From Roseibacillus sp. (GTDB lineage: Bacteria > Verrucomicrobiota > Verrucomicrobiae > Verrucomicrobiales > Akkermansiaceae): a stretch of 7,373 nt of DNA. Each line of letters opens with the position of its first letter. Within the stretch, counting starts at the first letter, position 1. Location: contig PBNG01000024.1 in NCBI GenBank assembly GCA_002723015.1, forward strand, positions 1 to 7,373. The letters run 5' to 3'. Below are positions 1 through 7,207 of the stretch, piece by piece. Below the pieces are notes generated by a model. It was not told the DNA's origin. It did no database searches and worked only from the letters and a program-made list of their open reading frames with translations. The position numbers were made by a program, and so were the translations under genes.

Positions 1-105
1 CATCAGAGCCTTCCTCATCAGAGCCTTCCTCATCAGAGCCTCCTTCATCAGAGCCTCCTTCATCAGAGCCTTCCTCATCAGAGCCTTCCTCGTCAGATTC
101 TTCCA
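1..105. repeat. 15-bp tandem repeat coding for acidic GSDEE pentapeptides
   Basis: Seven consecutive 15-bp units start at 1, 16, 31, 46, 61, 76 and 91. Units 1, 2, 5 and 6 are identical (catcagagccttcct). Units 3 and 4 are identical to each other and differ from these at two positions (catcagagcctcctt). Unit 7 is degenerate. Read on the minus strand in the protease frame they encode GSDEE or GSDEG pentapeptides, forming an acidic, flexible tail after the PDZ domain. The array runs into the window edge, so its total copy number is unknown. Identity at the DNA level suggests recent expansion by slippage or unequal exchange. Confidence 0.95.
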
Positions 106-1129
106 GCGAGCCATCAAGGAGCTCACCGAGACGAGCAAGCTTTACCTCAACCTCTTTGTTCTCGTCCCCCCTCCGGTAAGCAATCTTAAGAGTCTCCCCG
201 GAGTCATATTCCCCAACGACTCGGATGAGTTGCTCCGGGCTGTCGACGGCTTCTCCGTTGATTTCCGCAACAATGTCTCCCGCCTGCAAACCGGCTTTCT
301 CTGCCGGAGAATTTTCCATGACCCCTTCGAGAGTCACTCCTCCATTCTCCGCGGAACCGGCAAGATTGATCCCGAGAACCGGCCGGTTGGGATCGATCTG
401 CTCTTCGCCTCCCGCAAAGCGTGCGCCAGTTCGCTTCCCGGCAACCATGTCATCCCAGCTTCCGGTAAAGACCCCGATGGGAACGTGCCTGTTCTCACTG
501 AGAGTCGAACCGATATTGGAATGAATTCCAATCACCTCGCCCTGCATGTCAAAGAGGGGCCCTCCGGAGTCTCCTCCCACAACCGCGCAGTCCGTTGTAA
601 CGAACTGACCGCTACCCAGCACTCGACCAAGTCGGACCGGCGGTGACCGCATTGAATCGAAACCTCCGGGGTGACCGAAGGCAACACACCACTCGTTGCG
701 AAGCAGACCCTTGCTTTCGCCCACCTTCACGAAGGGATAGCTCCCTTCCTCCGTAATCCTGACCATGGCGGCATCCCGGTCATAATCACCCCCAAGCTTT
801 TCCGCCTTCACCCGCTTTCCATCAGGAAAAATGACAATCACGTCATCCGAAAGAGATGCGACCACATGTGCCGCGGTCAGGACCAAGCCATCCTCACTGA
901 CAATAACACCGCTCCCAGCTCCGCCTCCTCCTGTCGAAACCAATGAGACCGTAGCCGCCACACTTGGCCCGGAGAGGGCAACCAGCTTCTTGCTCAGTTT
1001 CCGAAGATCTGCCAGTCCGTCCACCAGCGGCGCAACCTCCATTTTCTGGGCTGAGACAGGGGCGGAAGTGCCAACCGCTAGAAAAGTAGCGATCGAAGCG
1101 ATGAGCAGGGATCTGAGATGAATCTTCAT
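1..1129 (-). CDS. Secreted trypsin-like serine protease with PDZ domain (HtrA/S1C-like), C-terminus cut by window edge
   Basis: The reading frame is open from ATG at 1129 to the left edge, giving 376 visible codons and no stop, so the protein is partial. An N-terminal signal peptide is visible (MKIHLRS, then a hydrophobic core, cleavage likely after VSA near residue 27), which implies export to the periplasm. The protease domain shows the full triad: His88 in TAAHV, Asp119 in DRDAAMV and Ser188 in GGDSGGPL. A single PDZ domain spans about residues 252-332, with NSPAEKAGLQAGDIV and INGEAV typical of the ligand-binding fold. After residue 340 the sequence becomes an acidic repeat tail. HtrA-type proteases degrade or process misfolded envelope proteins; that role is inferred from family. 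The GGDSGGP active site is closer to trypsin than to the usual HtrA GNSGG. No Shine-Dalgarno is seen before the ATG. The gene is divergent from the ABC-F gene. Confidence 0.9.
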   Translation of the reverse strand, partial: MKIHLRSLLIASIATFLAVGTSAPVSAQKMEVAPLVDGLADLRKLSKKLVALSGPSVAATVSLVSTGGGGAGSGVIVSEDGLVLTAAHVVASLSDDVIVIFPDGKRVKAEKLGGDYDRDAAMVRITEEGSYPFVKVGESKGLLRNEWCVAFGHPGGFDSMRSPPVRLGRVLGSGQFVTTDCAVVGGDSGGPLFDMQGEVIGIHSNIGSTLSENRHVPIGVFTGSWDDMVAGKRTGARFAGGEEQIDPNRPVLGINLAGSAENGGVTLEGVMENSPAEKAGLQAGDIVAEINGEAVDSPEQLIRVVGEYDSGETLKIAYRRGDENKEVEVKLARLGELLDGSLEESDEEGSDEEGSDEGGSDEGGSDEEGSDEEGSD

Positions 1130-1204
1130 TCTGGGGGTGCTATTTGTGAGGAATGCGGGCCGTGACCCACCTATACCAAGCGTCCTCGACGCCTGATCCT
1201 GTTG

Positions 1205-1235
1205 ATAATAGATTTCCTAATCTTCCTGACGTCAA
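1205..1235 (-). promoter_or_regulatory. Possible sigma70-type promoter for the protease gene
   Basis: On the minus strand a -35-like TTGACG (1235-1230) is followed by a -10-like TATTAT (1210-1205). The 19-bp spacer is longer than the 17-bp optimum. The expected transcription start would lie about 70 nt upstream of the protease ATG. This is a motif match only, in the right place for the divergent gene pair. Confidence 0.3.
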
Positions 1236-1243
1236 CTTATGGT

Positions 1244-1274
1244 TTGGGCAGATTCATCCGAAACTTGTTAATAT
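1244..1274 (+). promoter_or_regulatory. Possible weak promoter for the ABC-F gene
   Basis: A -35-like TTGGGC (1244-1249) is followed by a -10-like TAATAT (1269-1274) with a 19-bp spacer. The -10 is preceded by TG at the extended -10 position (TGTTAATAT). It would leave a leader of about 130 nt before the GTG at 1410. The match to consensus is poor, so this is tentative. Confidence 0.2.
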
Positions 1275-1409
1275 CGAGGATTTGACCGGGAACAACGCGG
1301 CTGATCTTCTCTCTCGTGCGCGGGTCAAGCTCCCCGCCAGAACACTTCTCACTTTACGCCGACCCTCAAAAATCTTGCCCCGCGCTCACAATCACGCAAC
1401 CTCCGCGCC

Positions 1410-3395
1410 GTGCTGGCCGTTCAGCAACTCCGTGTCGAAGTAGGAGCCCGCGTTCTGTTTGACGGGCTCTCTTTCGTCTTGGCTAAGGATGACCGGATTT
1501 CGTTTGCGGGCCCGAACGGGGCCGGCAAATCGACCCTGATGAAATGTCTTGCCGGGGTAATTGAGCCCAATGCCGGACAGATAACCCGTCCGAAGGGACA
1601 CCGGACCGGCTATTTACCGCAGGACGGAATCCATCTCACCGGCCATTCGCTCTGGGAAGAGGCAGAATCAGCATTTGCGGAGGCAAAGAGACTGCAGCAC
1701 AACATCGACCAGCTCTCCGCAGAACTGGATCATCTCGATCCCAGTGCTTCGAACTATTCCGATCTCCTGCAGGAGATTGGAGAGCTGGAACTCAGATTGG
1801 AACATTTCGATCCAACCCGGATCAAACCGCGAATCGAATCCGTTCTTGGAGGACTTGGGTTCCAAAGAGGTGACTTCCAGCGAGACTGCGGTGAGTTTTC
1901 CGGTGGCTGGCAGATGCGGATCGCAATGGCCAAGCTCTTCCTGCAAGAGCCTGATGTCCTGCTTCTCGACGAGCCTACCAATCACCTTGACGTGGACGCG
2001 CAGCGCTGGATGGAATCGTTCCTGCGGGACTACAAGGGCACCATCGCGATTATTTCCCACGATCGATCGCTCCTCGATGACCTGACGACCAGGACCATCG
2101 CCTTTGAGCGTGGACAAGCAGCCGAGTATGCGGGTAATTACTCCTTCTTCGTCAGGGAATCCGCTCTGCGCCGGGAAATTCTCGAAAAGCAGTATCGGTC
2201 GCAACAGCGTGAAATTGAGAAGACCGAACGATGGATCAACCGGTTCCGGGCCAAGAACACAAAAGCCTCCCAGGTCCAGAGCCGCATCAAGCAGCTCGAG
2301 AAGATGGAGAGGATCGAACTTGAGGAAGAGGAAGGGAGGATGAACTTCACGTTCCCCCCTCCCCCTCCAAGCGCACACTGCGTGGCTCGGATTGAGAAAG
2401 GCGCTCAGCGATATGGCAGCCTGACGGTCTTTGAGAACTTTGACTTCGAGATCACACGGGGTCAGAAAATCGCAGTGGTTGGCCCGAATGGCGCAGGAAA
2501 ATCAACATTTTGCCGGCTGATTACCGGAAAAGAATCTCCCGCTGATGGACTCCTCGAACTGGGATCGAAAGTGCTTCCCTCCTTTTTTTCCCAGACCCAC
2601 GCCGACGAACTGGATCCAGGAAAAACCGTCCTCCAGACTGTCGAGCAAGCCGCCAGCAGGGAAAACATGGCCCATGTGCGTAACCTTCTCGGGTGCTTTC
2701 TTTTCCGGGGAGACGATGTCTTCAAGCAGGTCGGAGTTCTCTCAGGAGGCGAGCGCTCTCGTGTGGCACTGGTCCAGATGCTGGTTCGTCCTGCCAACTT
2801 CTTGATCCTGGACGAACCAACCAACCATCTCGACATGCAGTCTCAGGATGTGCTGCAGGAAGCCCTCACTGCGTATCCCGGGACCATTATCATTGTGTCT
2901 CACAACCGAGCATTTCTGGATCCGGTGGTGGAACGCACTCTCGAGTTCAGGCAGGAAAGAAAACCGAGACTCTATCACGGAAACCTGAGCTATTACCTCG
3001 ACAAGGTCGCTGAGGATGAGAACCGGACAACCCAGCGTGGAGAAGCAAACTCCATAACGGGATCCTCCTCCACCACGAGAGATGGATCTCTGACGAGAAA
3101 AGAGGAGCGGCGGCGCGAGGCAAAGACCCGGCAGCAACGCCGGCTTGTTCTCAAGCCCCTCGAGGAGCGCCTCGAAAAACTGGAAGCCACCATAACGGAA
3201 TTCGAAGCTGCCCGCGAAACTTTCACCCAGCACATGTCCAAGCCCGAGGTCGCAAGTGACCCCGACGAATTACGTAAGACCAGCGAAGCATTCCAGTCCG
3301 TCGGAAATCAGCTCGAGAAAGCTTTCAGCGAGTGGTCTGAACTGACTGATGAGGTTGATAAAATGCGTGCCAAGCTAGAGGCCACCGATCTCTGA
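1410..3395 (+). CDS. ABC-F family ATPase (YheS/Uup-like ribosome-associated ATP-binding protein)
   Basis: The 661-residue protein has two ATP-binding cassettes and no membrane segment, the ABC-F architecture. Cassette 1 has Walker A GPNGAGKST at 34-42, Q-loop Gln71, signature FSGGW at 163-167, Walker B with DEPTNHLD at 187-194 (catalytic Glu188) and H-loop His217. Cassette 2 has Walker A at 358-366, signature LSGGE at 444-448, DEPTNHLD at 468-475 (Glu469) and His498. Between them, about 240-325, is the charged helical linker with RFRAKNTKASQVQSR that contacts the ribosomal P-site tRNA in this family. Residues about 560-660 form an Arg/Glu-rich coiled coil beginning RKEERRREAKTR, resembling the C-terminal region of YheS-type proteins. 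Family members bind the ribosomal E-site and modulate translation; the specific role here is not determined. The GTG start places MLAVQQLRV where ABC-F proteins usually begin; no Shine-Dalgarno is evident. The stop lies 5 bp from the convergent TonB gene. Confidence 0.95.
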   Translation: MLAVQQLRVEVGARVLFDGLSFVLAKDDRISFAGPNGAGKSTLMKCLAGVIEPNAGQITRPKGHRTGYLPQDGIHLTGHSLWEEAESAFAEAKRLQHNIDQLSAELDHLDPSASNYSDLLQEIGELELRLEHFDPTRIKPRIESVLGGLGFQRGDFQRDCGEFSGGWQMRIAMAKLFLQEPDVLLLDEPTNHLDVDAQRWMESFLRDYKGTIAIISHDRSLLDDLTTRTIAFERGQAAEYAGNYSFFVRESALRREILEKQYRSQQREIEKTERWINRFRAKNTKASQVQSRIKQLEKMERIELEEEEGRMNFTFPPPPPSAHCVARIEKGAQRYGSLTVFENFDFEITRGQKIAVVGPNGAGKSTFCRLITGKESPADGLLELGSKVLPSFFSQTHADELDPGKTVLQTVEQAASRENMAHVRNLLGCFLFRGDDVFKQVGVLSGGERSRVALVQMLVRPANFLILDEPTNHLDMQSQDVLQEALTAYPGTIIIVSHNRAFLDPVVERTLEFRQERKPRLYHGNLSYYLDKVAEDENRTTQRGEANSITGSSSTTRDGSLTRKEERRREAKTRQQRRLVLKPLEERLEKLEATITEFEAARETFTQHMSKPEVASDPDELRKTSEAFQSVGNQLEKAFSEWSELTDEVDKMRAKLEATDL

Positions 3396-3400
3396 CTTCA

Positions 3401-4231
3401 TCACTGCAGCGAGAATCGGAAGGGAACGTGAACCTGCGAACTTACCGGGTTCCCATCCTTCTTTGCCGGGGCGAAAGACCAGCGCTTCACCGCTGCGATT
3501 GCAGTGGAGTCAAGAACCGGGCTTCCAGAACTGCTGATCACACGAACGGAACCAACCCGACCCCGGGTGGTGATCTGAACATCCAGCATCACCCGACCCT
3601 CCACCTTGTCTCGACGAGCAGTCCTCGGATATTCTGGCTGATAGCGGCGGAGAACCCGAGCGGGGTGAGAGGGTCCTTTTGCACGCGGAGCCTCAGGCGC
3701 TGCACGGGGCGGACTCGGGGGTTTGGGCGTCGATTTGGCTTGGGGGGGAGCAGGGGCTTTCCTCCGGATCGGGTCCGAACCCTCCGGATCCAGCTCCAAC
3801 AATAATTCGGGATCGTAGGGCTCAACCCGATCCTGGGCCGGCTCAGGACCCCGGGGAATCTCCGACTGCAGGGCTGGAACTGGAATGGGAGCAATGACCC
3901 GGGGTGGTAGCGGAGGCGTTCGTGTCACGGCAACCGTCTCAGGAACGTCCAACTCGGTGGCCTCAACAACCTCCGGCCTTTCGAGCAGACGCGTAATTCC
4001 AATGACCGGGGCATCAAATTCAGCTTCTGCCATTATGGCGGGTTGGATCCATGCATGCAGGCCCATAGTTACAAGACCAAGAACAAAGGAAGCGATGAGC
4101 GACGAAAGCCAGAAAGGGAAGGGCCGGGCATCACACGGCTTGATCGGCTTGCTCTCTACGAGATTAAGCTCCGCCGGCTTGGTCTTTTCCCGGCCAAACC
4201 AGCCATCGGGATGTGGAACCGGGCAACTCAC
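3401..4231 (-). CDS. TonB-family energy transducer
   Basis: The 276-residue protein has the classic TonB layout: a short cytoplasmic N-terminus, one membrane anchor at about 38-61 (FPFWLSSLIASFVLGLV and following), a Pro-rich periplasmic spacer at about 100-190 (with TPPLPP, APAPPQ and TPKPPSPPR), and a TonB C-terminal domain at about 192-276. The last contains the YQPEYPRTAR entry motif, EGRVMLDVQIT, and WSFAPAKKDG near the end. TonB couples proton motive force, through ExbB/ExbD, to outer-membrane receptors for nutrient uptake. No exbB, exbD or receptor gene is in this window. The start is GTG at 4231; an in-frame stop lies 8 codons upstream and the next in-frame ATG falls inside the membrane segment, so this is the only sensible start despite no Shine-Dalgarno. 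The gene lies 86 nt downstream of the large unknown gene on the same strand. Confidence 0.9.
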   Translation of the reverse strand: MSCPVPHPDGWFGREKTKPAELNLVESKPIKPCDARPFPFWLSSLIASFVLGLVTMGLHAWIQPAIMAEAEFDAPVIGITRLLERPEVVEATELDVPETVAVTRTPPLPPRVIAPIPVPALQSEIPRGPEPAQDRVEPYDPELLLELDPEGSDPIRRKAPAPPQAKSTPKPPSPPRAAPEAPRAKGPSHPARVLRRYQPEYPRTARRDKVEGRVMLDVQITTRGRVGSVRVISSSGSPVLDSTAIAAVKRWSFAPAKKDGNPVSSQVHVPFRFSLQ

Positions 4232-4317
4232 AACTTCGGCTGGAATGGTGGCTTAACCTGACAATCGCCGTCAACAAGTAAGCGAAGCCAACGTCAGGAT
4301 GAGCAATTTATATCCTT

Positions 4318-6096
4318 TCAGGTGGGCAACTCTGGATCATCAGCGATCTGAACCTCTGAAGTCTCCTCCAGAGGCACAGGAGGATCCTCCTTGCGGGAAT
4401 TCTGACGATGCTTGTCTTTCTTGCCCTGAGCCGCCTTTTCATCCAGGGCAGGACCGCCACGCTGAGCCGCACCTTCCCCACTTTCCGCCTTGGCCCGATG
4501 AATGGTGCTGTCCGCCATCAGGAGAATATAGCCCTGGTTCAGCAACCAGTGCAGATCATGATACCATCCCACCTTCTCTTTATCAGTGATTTCCTGCGGA
4601 AGGAGATCGTTCCAGAGATGCTCTAACTTCCGGCCCGAGTGTGTGGTGATCCAGTTCAGAAGCGCGAGGGGACGATCCGCAATAACGACCTTCTCCGGAA
4701 CGGGGTGTGGCCGCGAGGGCCCGGCCTTGAGCTTCCGCTTCCATTTGAAAACCGCTACATGGCGTCCGGAAAGCTGACGACAAAGAATGGGGGTCAACTT
4801 CCCGGGGTAACGTCGCTCCTCTGACACAGTATGCCTTAGGAGAGTCAACAGCCCCGGCGACAAAAGATTACCGCGGATATTTCCCCCGACCCATGCCCTG
4901 CCAGTTTCCTGAAACGCTTCTTCAAAGTGATGCTCACCGAAGTGTCTCTCCACTTCTCTTGGATCCTCAATACAAGGGGAGCTCTGCTCCACAGGAACCT
5001 CCGGAGCGGGCTCTGGTTGCTCGTGAGAGTCTGTGGCCTGCCCTGGTTCCTCCTTTGCGTCAGATTCCGGAAGATCGGCTTCTGACGAGCTCGCCGTAAT
5101 TTCAGAGTCCGAGTCCTCCTCTGCAACTGCTTGAGACTCCTCCGCGGCAGAAGCAACCTCACTGCTATCTGGGTCCTCTTCCTGCGTCCGCATGGAGGCC
5201 GGATGCTCCTCATCCGGGACAACTCCTCCCGTGGGCCGGTATGCGGTTCTCTTTGCCATCTTTTCCATCCACGCCGCTACCACCTCTTCCCCATGCTCCA
5301 TTTTTATTTTCCTCTTAAAGGCATCAAGGGACATCCTGCCAAAACGCTCACGATGGAGCCGCAGGACCGCGGTCTGGTATCCGTGATAGTTCGGTGGGCC
5401 TAGCAGTTCCCCGCTGATTCCGCACCGACCAACCGCCTGATAATTACCCTTCGGAGGTTCTGCTTCGGAGACCACTTCCTCGTAAAAATCTCTTCGCCAG
5501 TCCGCCTGCCAGAAATGGCGGATAGCCTCCTCCCGTGTTAACCAGAGCGATCCATCTTTCTTACAACGGATAAGTCCGCTTCCCTCCTGGCCGCTCTGAA
5601 AAGTCACATTGAAACGCTCCCGGGAACCAAGGACCAGCTTGGAGAGGTCAAAAACCGAATAGGTTCGACCCCCAGCCATGATTTCCTTGGCCAGACCGTC
5701 CAGCCCTTCTTCGACAGGCATGATTCCGGCGGCAAACCCTTCCGGAGCAGGAACCTCCTCACGGTCCCGCGGACCTCGCCCTTCTTCATCACGGCGGCCT
5801 CTTCTATCCCGCTGGAACTTCTGCCTGCCGGCCCCCCGATCACTCCGGCGACCCGGCTCCTCTTTCCGGTCTCCACGTCGACCACTCCTCTTCTCACTGT
5901 CGTAGTCCCCTTTCTTTCTTCTGTCACCCCTGTCTGTACGCCTCCCCCGTGAATTCCCTTGTCGGCGCTTCGATTCGGACTCTGCTCCACCTTTACGCTC
6001 CGGCTCTCCTCTGGCCCAGGCAGGGCCGAGGTCAAGAGAGTTAAGGCTGAGGAGGGGGTCCTTGGACGACTCCGCTGGCTGCGCTTCTTCGCTCAT
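4318..6096 (-). CDS. Large charged protein of unknown function, two conserved-looking blocks joined by an acidic linker
   Basis: From ATG at 6096 the product is 592 residues, with no signal peptide or membrane segment, so probably cytoplasmic. Residues about 30-115 are strongly basic, rich in Arg, Gly and Asp (for example SGRRGDRK and RQKFQRDRRGRR), like disordered RNA-binding tails. Block one, about 118-282, looks folded: AKEIMAGGRTYSVFDL, FNVTFQ, GSLWLTREEAIRHF, CGISGELLGPPNYHGY and RERFGRMSLDAFKRKIK. Residues about 295-377 are an acidic Glu/Ser linker. Block two, about 378-535, starts DPREVERHFGEHHFEEAF and includes a helical GWYHDLHWLLNQGYILLM. A charged tail follows. The first block resembles uncharacterised verrucomicrobial proteins I remember; I know no named domain. 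A nucleic-acid role is inferred from the basic tail only. An alternative in-frame TTG start at 6159 has AAGGGG 8 nt upstream and would add 21 residues. The ATG itself has no clear Shine-Dalgarno. Confidence 0.8.
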   Translation of the reverse strand: MSEEAQPAESSKDPLLSLNSLDLGPAWARGEPERKGGAESESKRRQGNSRGRRTDRGDRRKKGDYDSEKRSGRRGDRKEEPGRRSDRGAGRQKFQRDRRGRRDEEGRGPRDREEVPAPEGFAAGIMPVEEGLDGLAKEIMAGGRTYSVFDLSKLVLGSRERFNVTFQSGQEGSGLIRCKKDGSLWLTREEAIRHFWQADWRRDFYEEVVSEAEPPKGNYQAVGRCGISGELLGPPNYHGYQTAVLRLHRERFGRMSLDAFKRKIKMEHGEEVVAAWMEKMAKRTAYRPTGGVVPDEEHPASMRTQEEDPDSSEVASAAEESQAVAEEDSDSEITASSSEADLPESDAKEEPGQATDSHEQPEPAPEVPVEQSSPCIEDPREVERHFGEHHFEEAFQETGRAWVGGNIRGNLLSPGLLTLLRHTVSEERRYPGKLTPILCRQLSGRHVAVFKWKRKLKAGPSRPHPVPEKVVIADRPLALLNWITTHSGRKLEHLWNDLLPQEITDKEKVGWYHDLHWLLNQGYILLMADSTIHRAKAESGEGAAQRGGPALDEKAAQGKKDKHRQNSRKEDPPVPLEETSEVQIADDPELPT

Positions 6097-6167
6097 CAGT
6101 CGGTGAGAAGACAAGCAAAGACGGACGCCTCCAGACGCGCAAGAAGCAAAACCACCCAACGGCGCAT
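6096..6167 (-). CDS. Possible 23-codon ORF coupled to the downstream unknown gene
   Basis: An ATG at 6167, 5 nt after the aldo/keto reductase stop, opens a 23-codon frame beginning MRRWVVLLLARLEASVF. Its TGA shares one base with the ATG of the large unknown gene (TGATG), the arrangement typical of translational coupling. The peptide is short, starts with two Arg and is hydrophobic, so it could be a membrane-associated micropeptide or a translated leader. Purine-rich AGGGG lies directly against the ATG, too close for a good ribosome site. The overlap could be chance, since the alternative TTG start of the downstream gene lies inside this ORF. Confidence 0.22.
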   Translation of the reverse strand: MRRWVVLLLARLEASVFACLLTD

Positions 6168-6172
6168 CCCCT

Positions 6173-7192
6173 TCAGCCCATGGGATACGGAATCTCGCGG
6201 CTCACCTCGTCGATGCGTTCGAGAACCTCGCGCTTCAGAACAAGCCCGGCAGCATCAAAAATCACCTCCAGCTGATCCACACTGGTAGCTCCCACAATCG
6301 TGGATGCTACAAAATCATGTTGTTTGCTCCAAGCGACTGCCATGGTGACGGGATGCACGCCAGCCTCTTCGGCAATCGCCATGAAGCGAGCAGTTGAAGT
6401 GAGGCAGCGCTCGTTAGCGAACCGCTCTGCCATCGCGCGCTGCCTCGGAGCAGTCGCATCCATGTAATCAGTAAAACGGGCTCCCACAGGCCGCCGTCCT
6501 CCGTTGTATTTTCCACTCAGGACGCCTCCAGCCAGAGGGCTATAAGGGAGGAGGCTCACCTTCTCTCTCCGGCTCACCTCAGACAGCTCGTCTTCGAAAC
6601 GCCGGTTGTTAAGTGAAAAATTGTTCTGGACCGTATCGTAGCGCGCGAAGCCGCTCATCTCACTCGCCCAGAGGGACTTCATTAAACCATAACTATCTTC
6701 GTTACTGACACCGATTGCACGCACCTTGCCCTCCCTGACCAGTTCATCAAGCGCACCGAGAGTATCTTCCGGACGCATTCCATGATCCGGCCAGTGAACC
6801 TGATAAAGATCAATATAATCCGTCTTGAGACGCTCCAGACTTCCTTCAACGGCCTTCCGGATATGGTTCCTGTCGAGGGCCGCCTTGTCGTTTCTCACTG
6901 GAGGATTGAACCATCCGTGAGCAGCCCCCGCTACCTTGGTTGCGATGATGACGGAATCACGGGGCTTTGTCGCGAGCCAGTCGCCGACCCACGACTCTGT
7001 CAATCCCACAAGTTCGGGCGATGGGGGAACAGGGTAGAGCTCCGCGCAGTCGTAAAAATCGACACCCTGTTCAAGAGCATGATCCATGATGCGGAAGGAG
7101 GTGTCCCTGTCAGCCTGAGTTCCAAATGTCATTGTCCCCATGCAGATTTCGCTCACTACGATTCCACTTGTTCCCAGTCGCCGCTGCTCCAT
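6173..7192 (-). CDS. Aldo/keto reductase, Tas-like
   Basis: The 339-residue product is a NAD(P)H-dependent aldo/keto reductase of the TIM-barrel superfamily and is cytoplasmic, with no signal peptide. The catalytic tetrad is visible: Asp48 and Tyr53 in [12 protein letters not shown], Lys86 in IIATKV and His133 in YQVHWPD. The cofactor-binding C-terminal region is marked by [15 protein letters not shown] near the end. The [19 protein letters not shown] and [17 protein letters not shown] segments match the E. coli Tas subgroup (about 346 residues) as I recall it. The true substrate is unknown; the family reduces aldehydes and ketones. The start at ATG 7192 is chosen because [14 protein letters not shown] is the canonical N-terminus and GGAGAG lies 9 nt upstream. 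A longer in-frame reading from TTG at 7360 adds 56 residues unlike the family. It is the first gene of a possible minus-strand unit, 76 nt before the next large gene. Confidence 0.93.
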   Translation of the reverse strand: MEQRRLGTSGIVVSEICMGTMTFGTQADRDTSFRIMDHALEQGVDFYDCAELYPVPPSPELVGLTESWVGDWLATKPRDSVIIATKVAGAAHGWFNPPVRNDKAALDRNHIRKAVEGSLERLKTDYIDLYQVHWPDHGMRPEDTLGALDELVREGKVRAIGVSNEDSYGLMKSLWASEMSGFARYDTVQNNFSLNNRRFEDELSEVSRREKVSLLPYSPLAGGVLSGKYNGGRRPVGARFTDYMDATAPRQRAMAERFANERCLTSTARFMAIAEEAGVHPVTMAVAWSKQHDFVASTIVGATSVDQLEVIFDAAGLVLKREVLERIDEVSREIPYPMG

Positions 7193-7201
7193 ACCGTGAT
7201 T

Positions 7202-7207
7202 CTCTCC
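7202..7207 (-). promoter_or_regulatory. Ribosome binding site of the aldo/keto reductase
   Basis: GGAGAG on the minus strand lies 9 nt before ATG 7192. It is the clearest Shine-Dalgarno in the window and decides the start against the TTG at 7360 in the same frame. Confidence 0.75.

Noticed and set aside
1..105. Short direct repeats as a CRISPR array
   Set aside because: Units are contiguous 15-mers with no spacers and are in frame with the protease, so this is a coding tandem repeat.
1668..2378. 236-codon minus-strand open frame inside the ABC-F gene
   Set aside because: It lies antisense to a fully supported ABC-F coding region and its translation has no recognisable domain, so it is a shadow frame.
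3422..3454. Inverted repeat GGGAAC / GTTCCC as a terminator for the ABC-F gene
   Set aside because: Only 6 bp of stem with a 21-nt loop, no T-run after it, and it lies within codons of the TonB C-terminal domain.
4257..4298. Inverted repeat CCTGAC / GTCAGG between the unknown gene and TonB as a terminator
   Set aside because: The stem is 6 bp with a 30-nt interior that pairs poorly and there is no T-tract. The 86-bp gap shows no convincing terminator or promoter.
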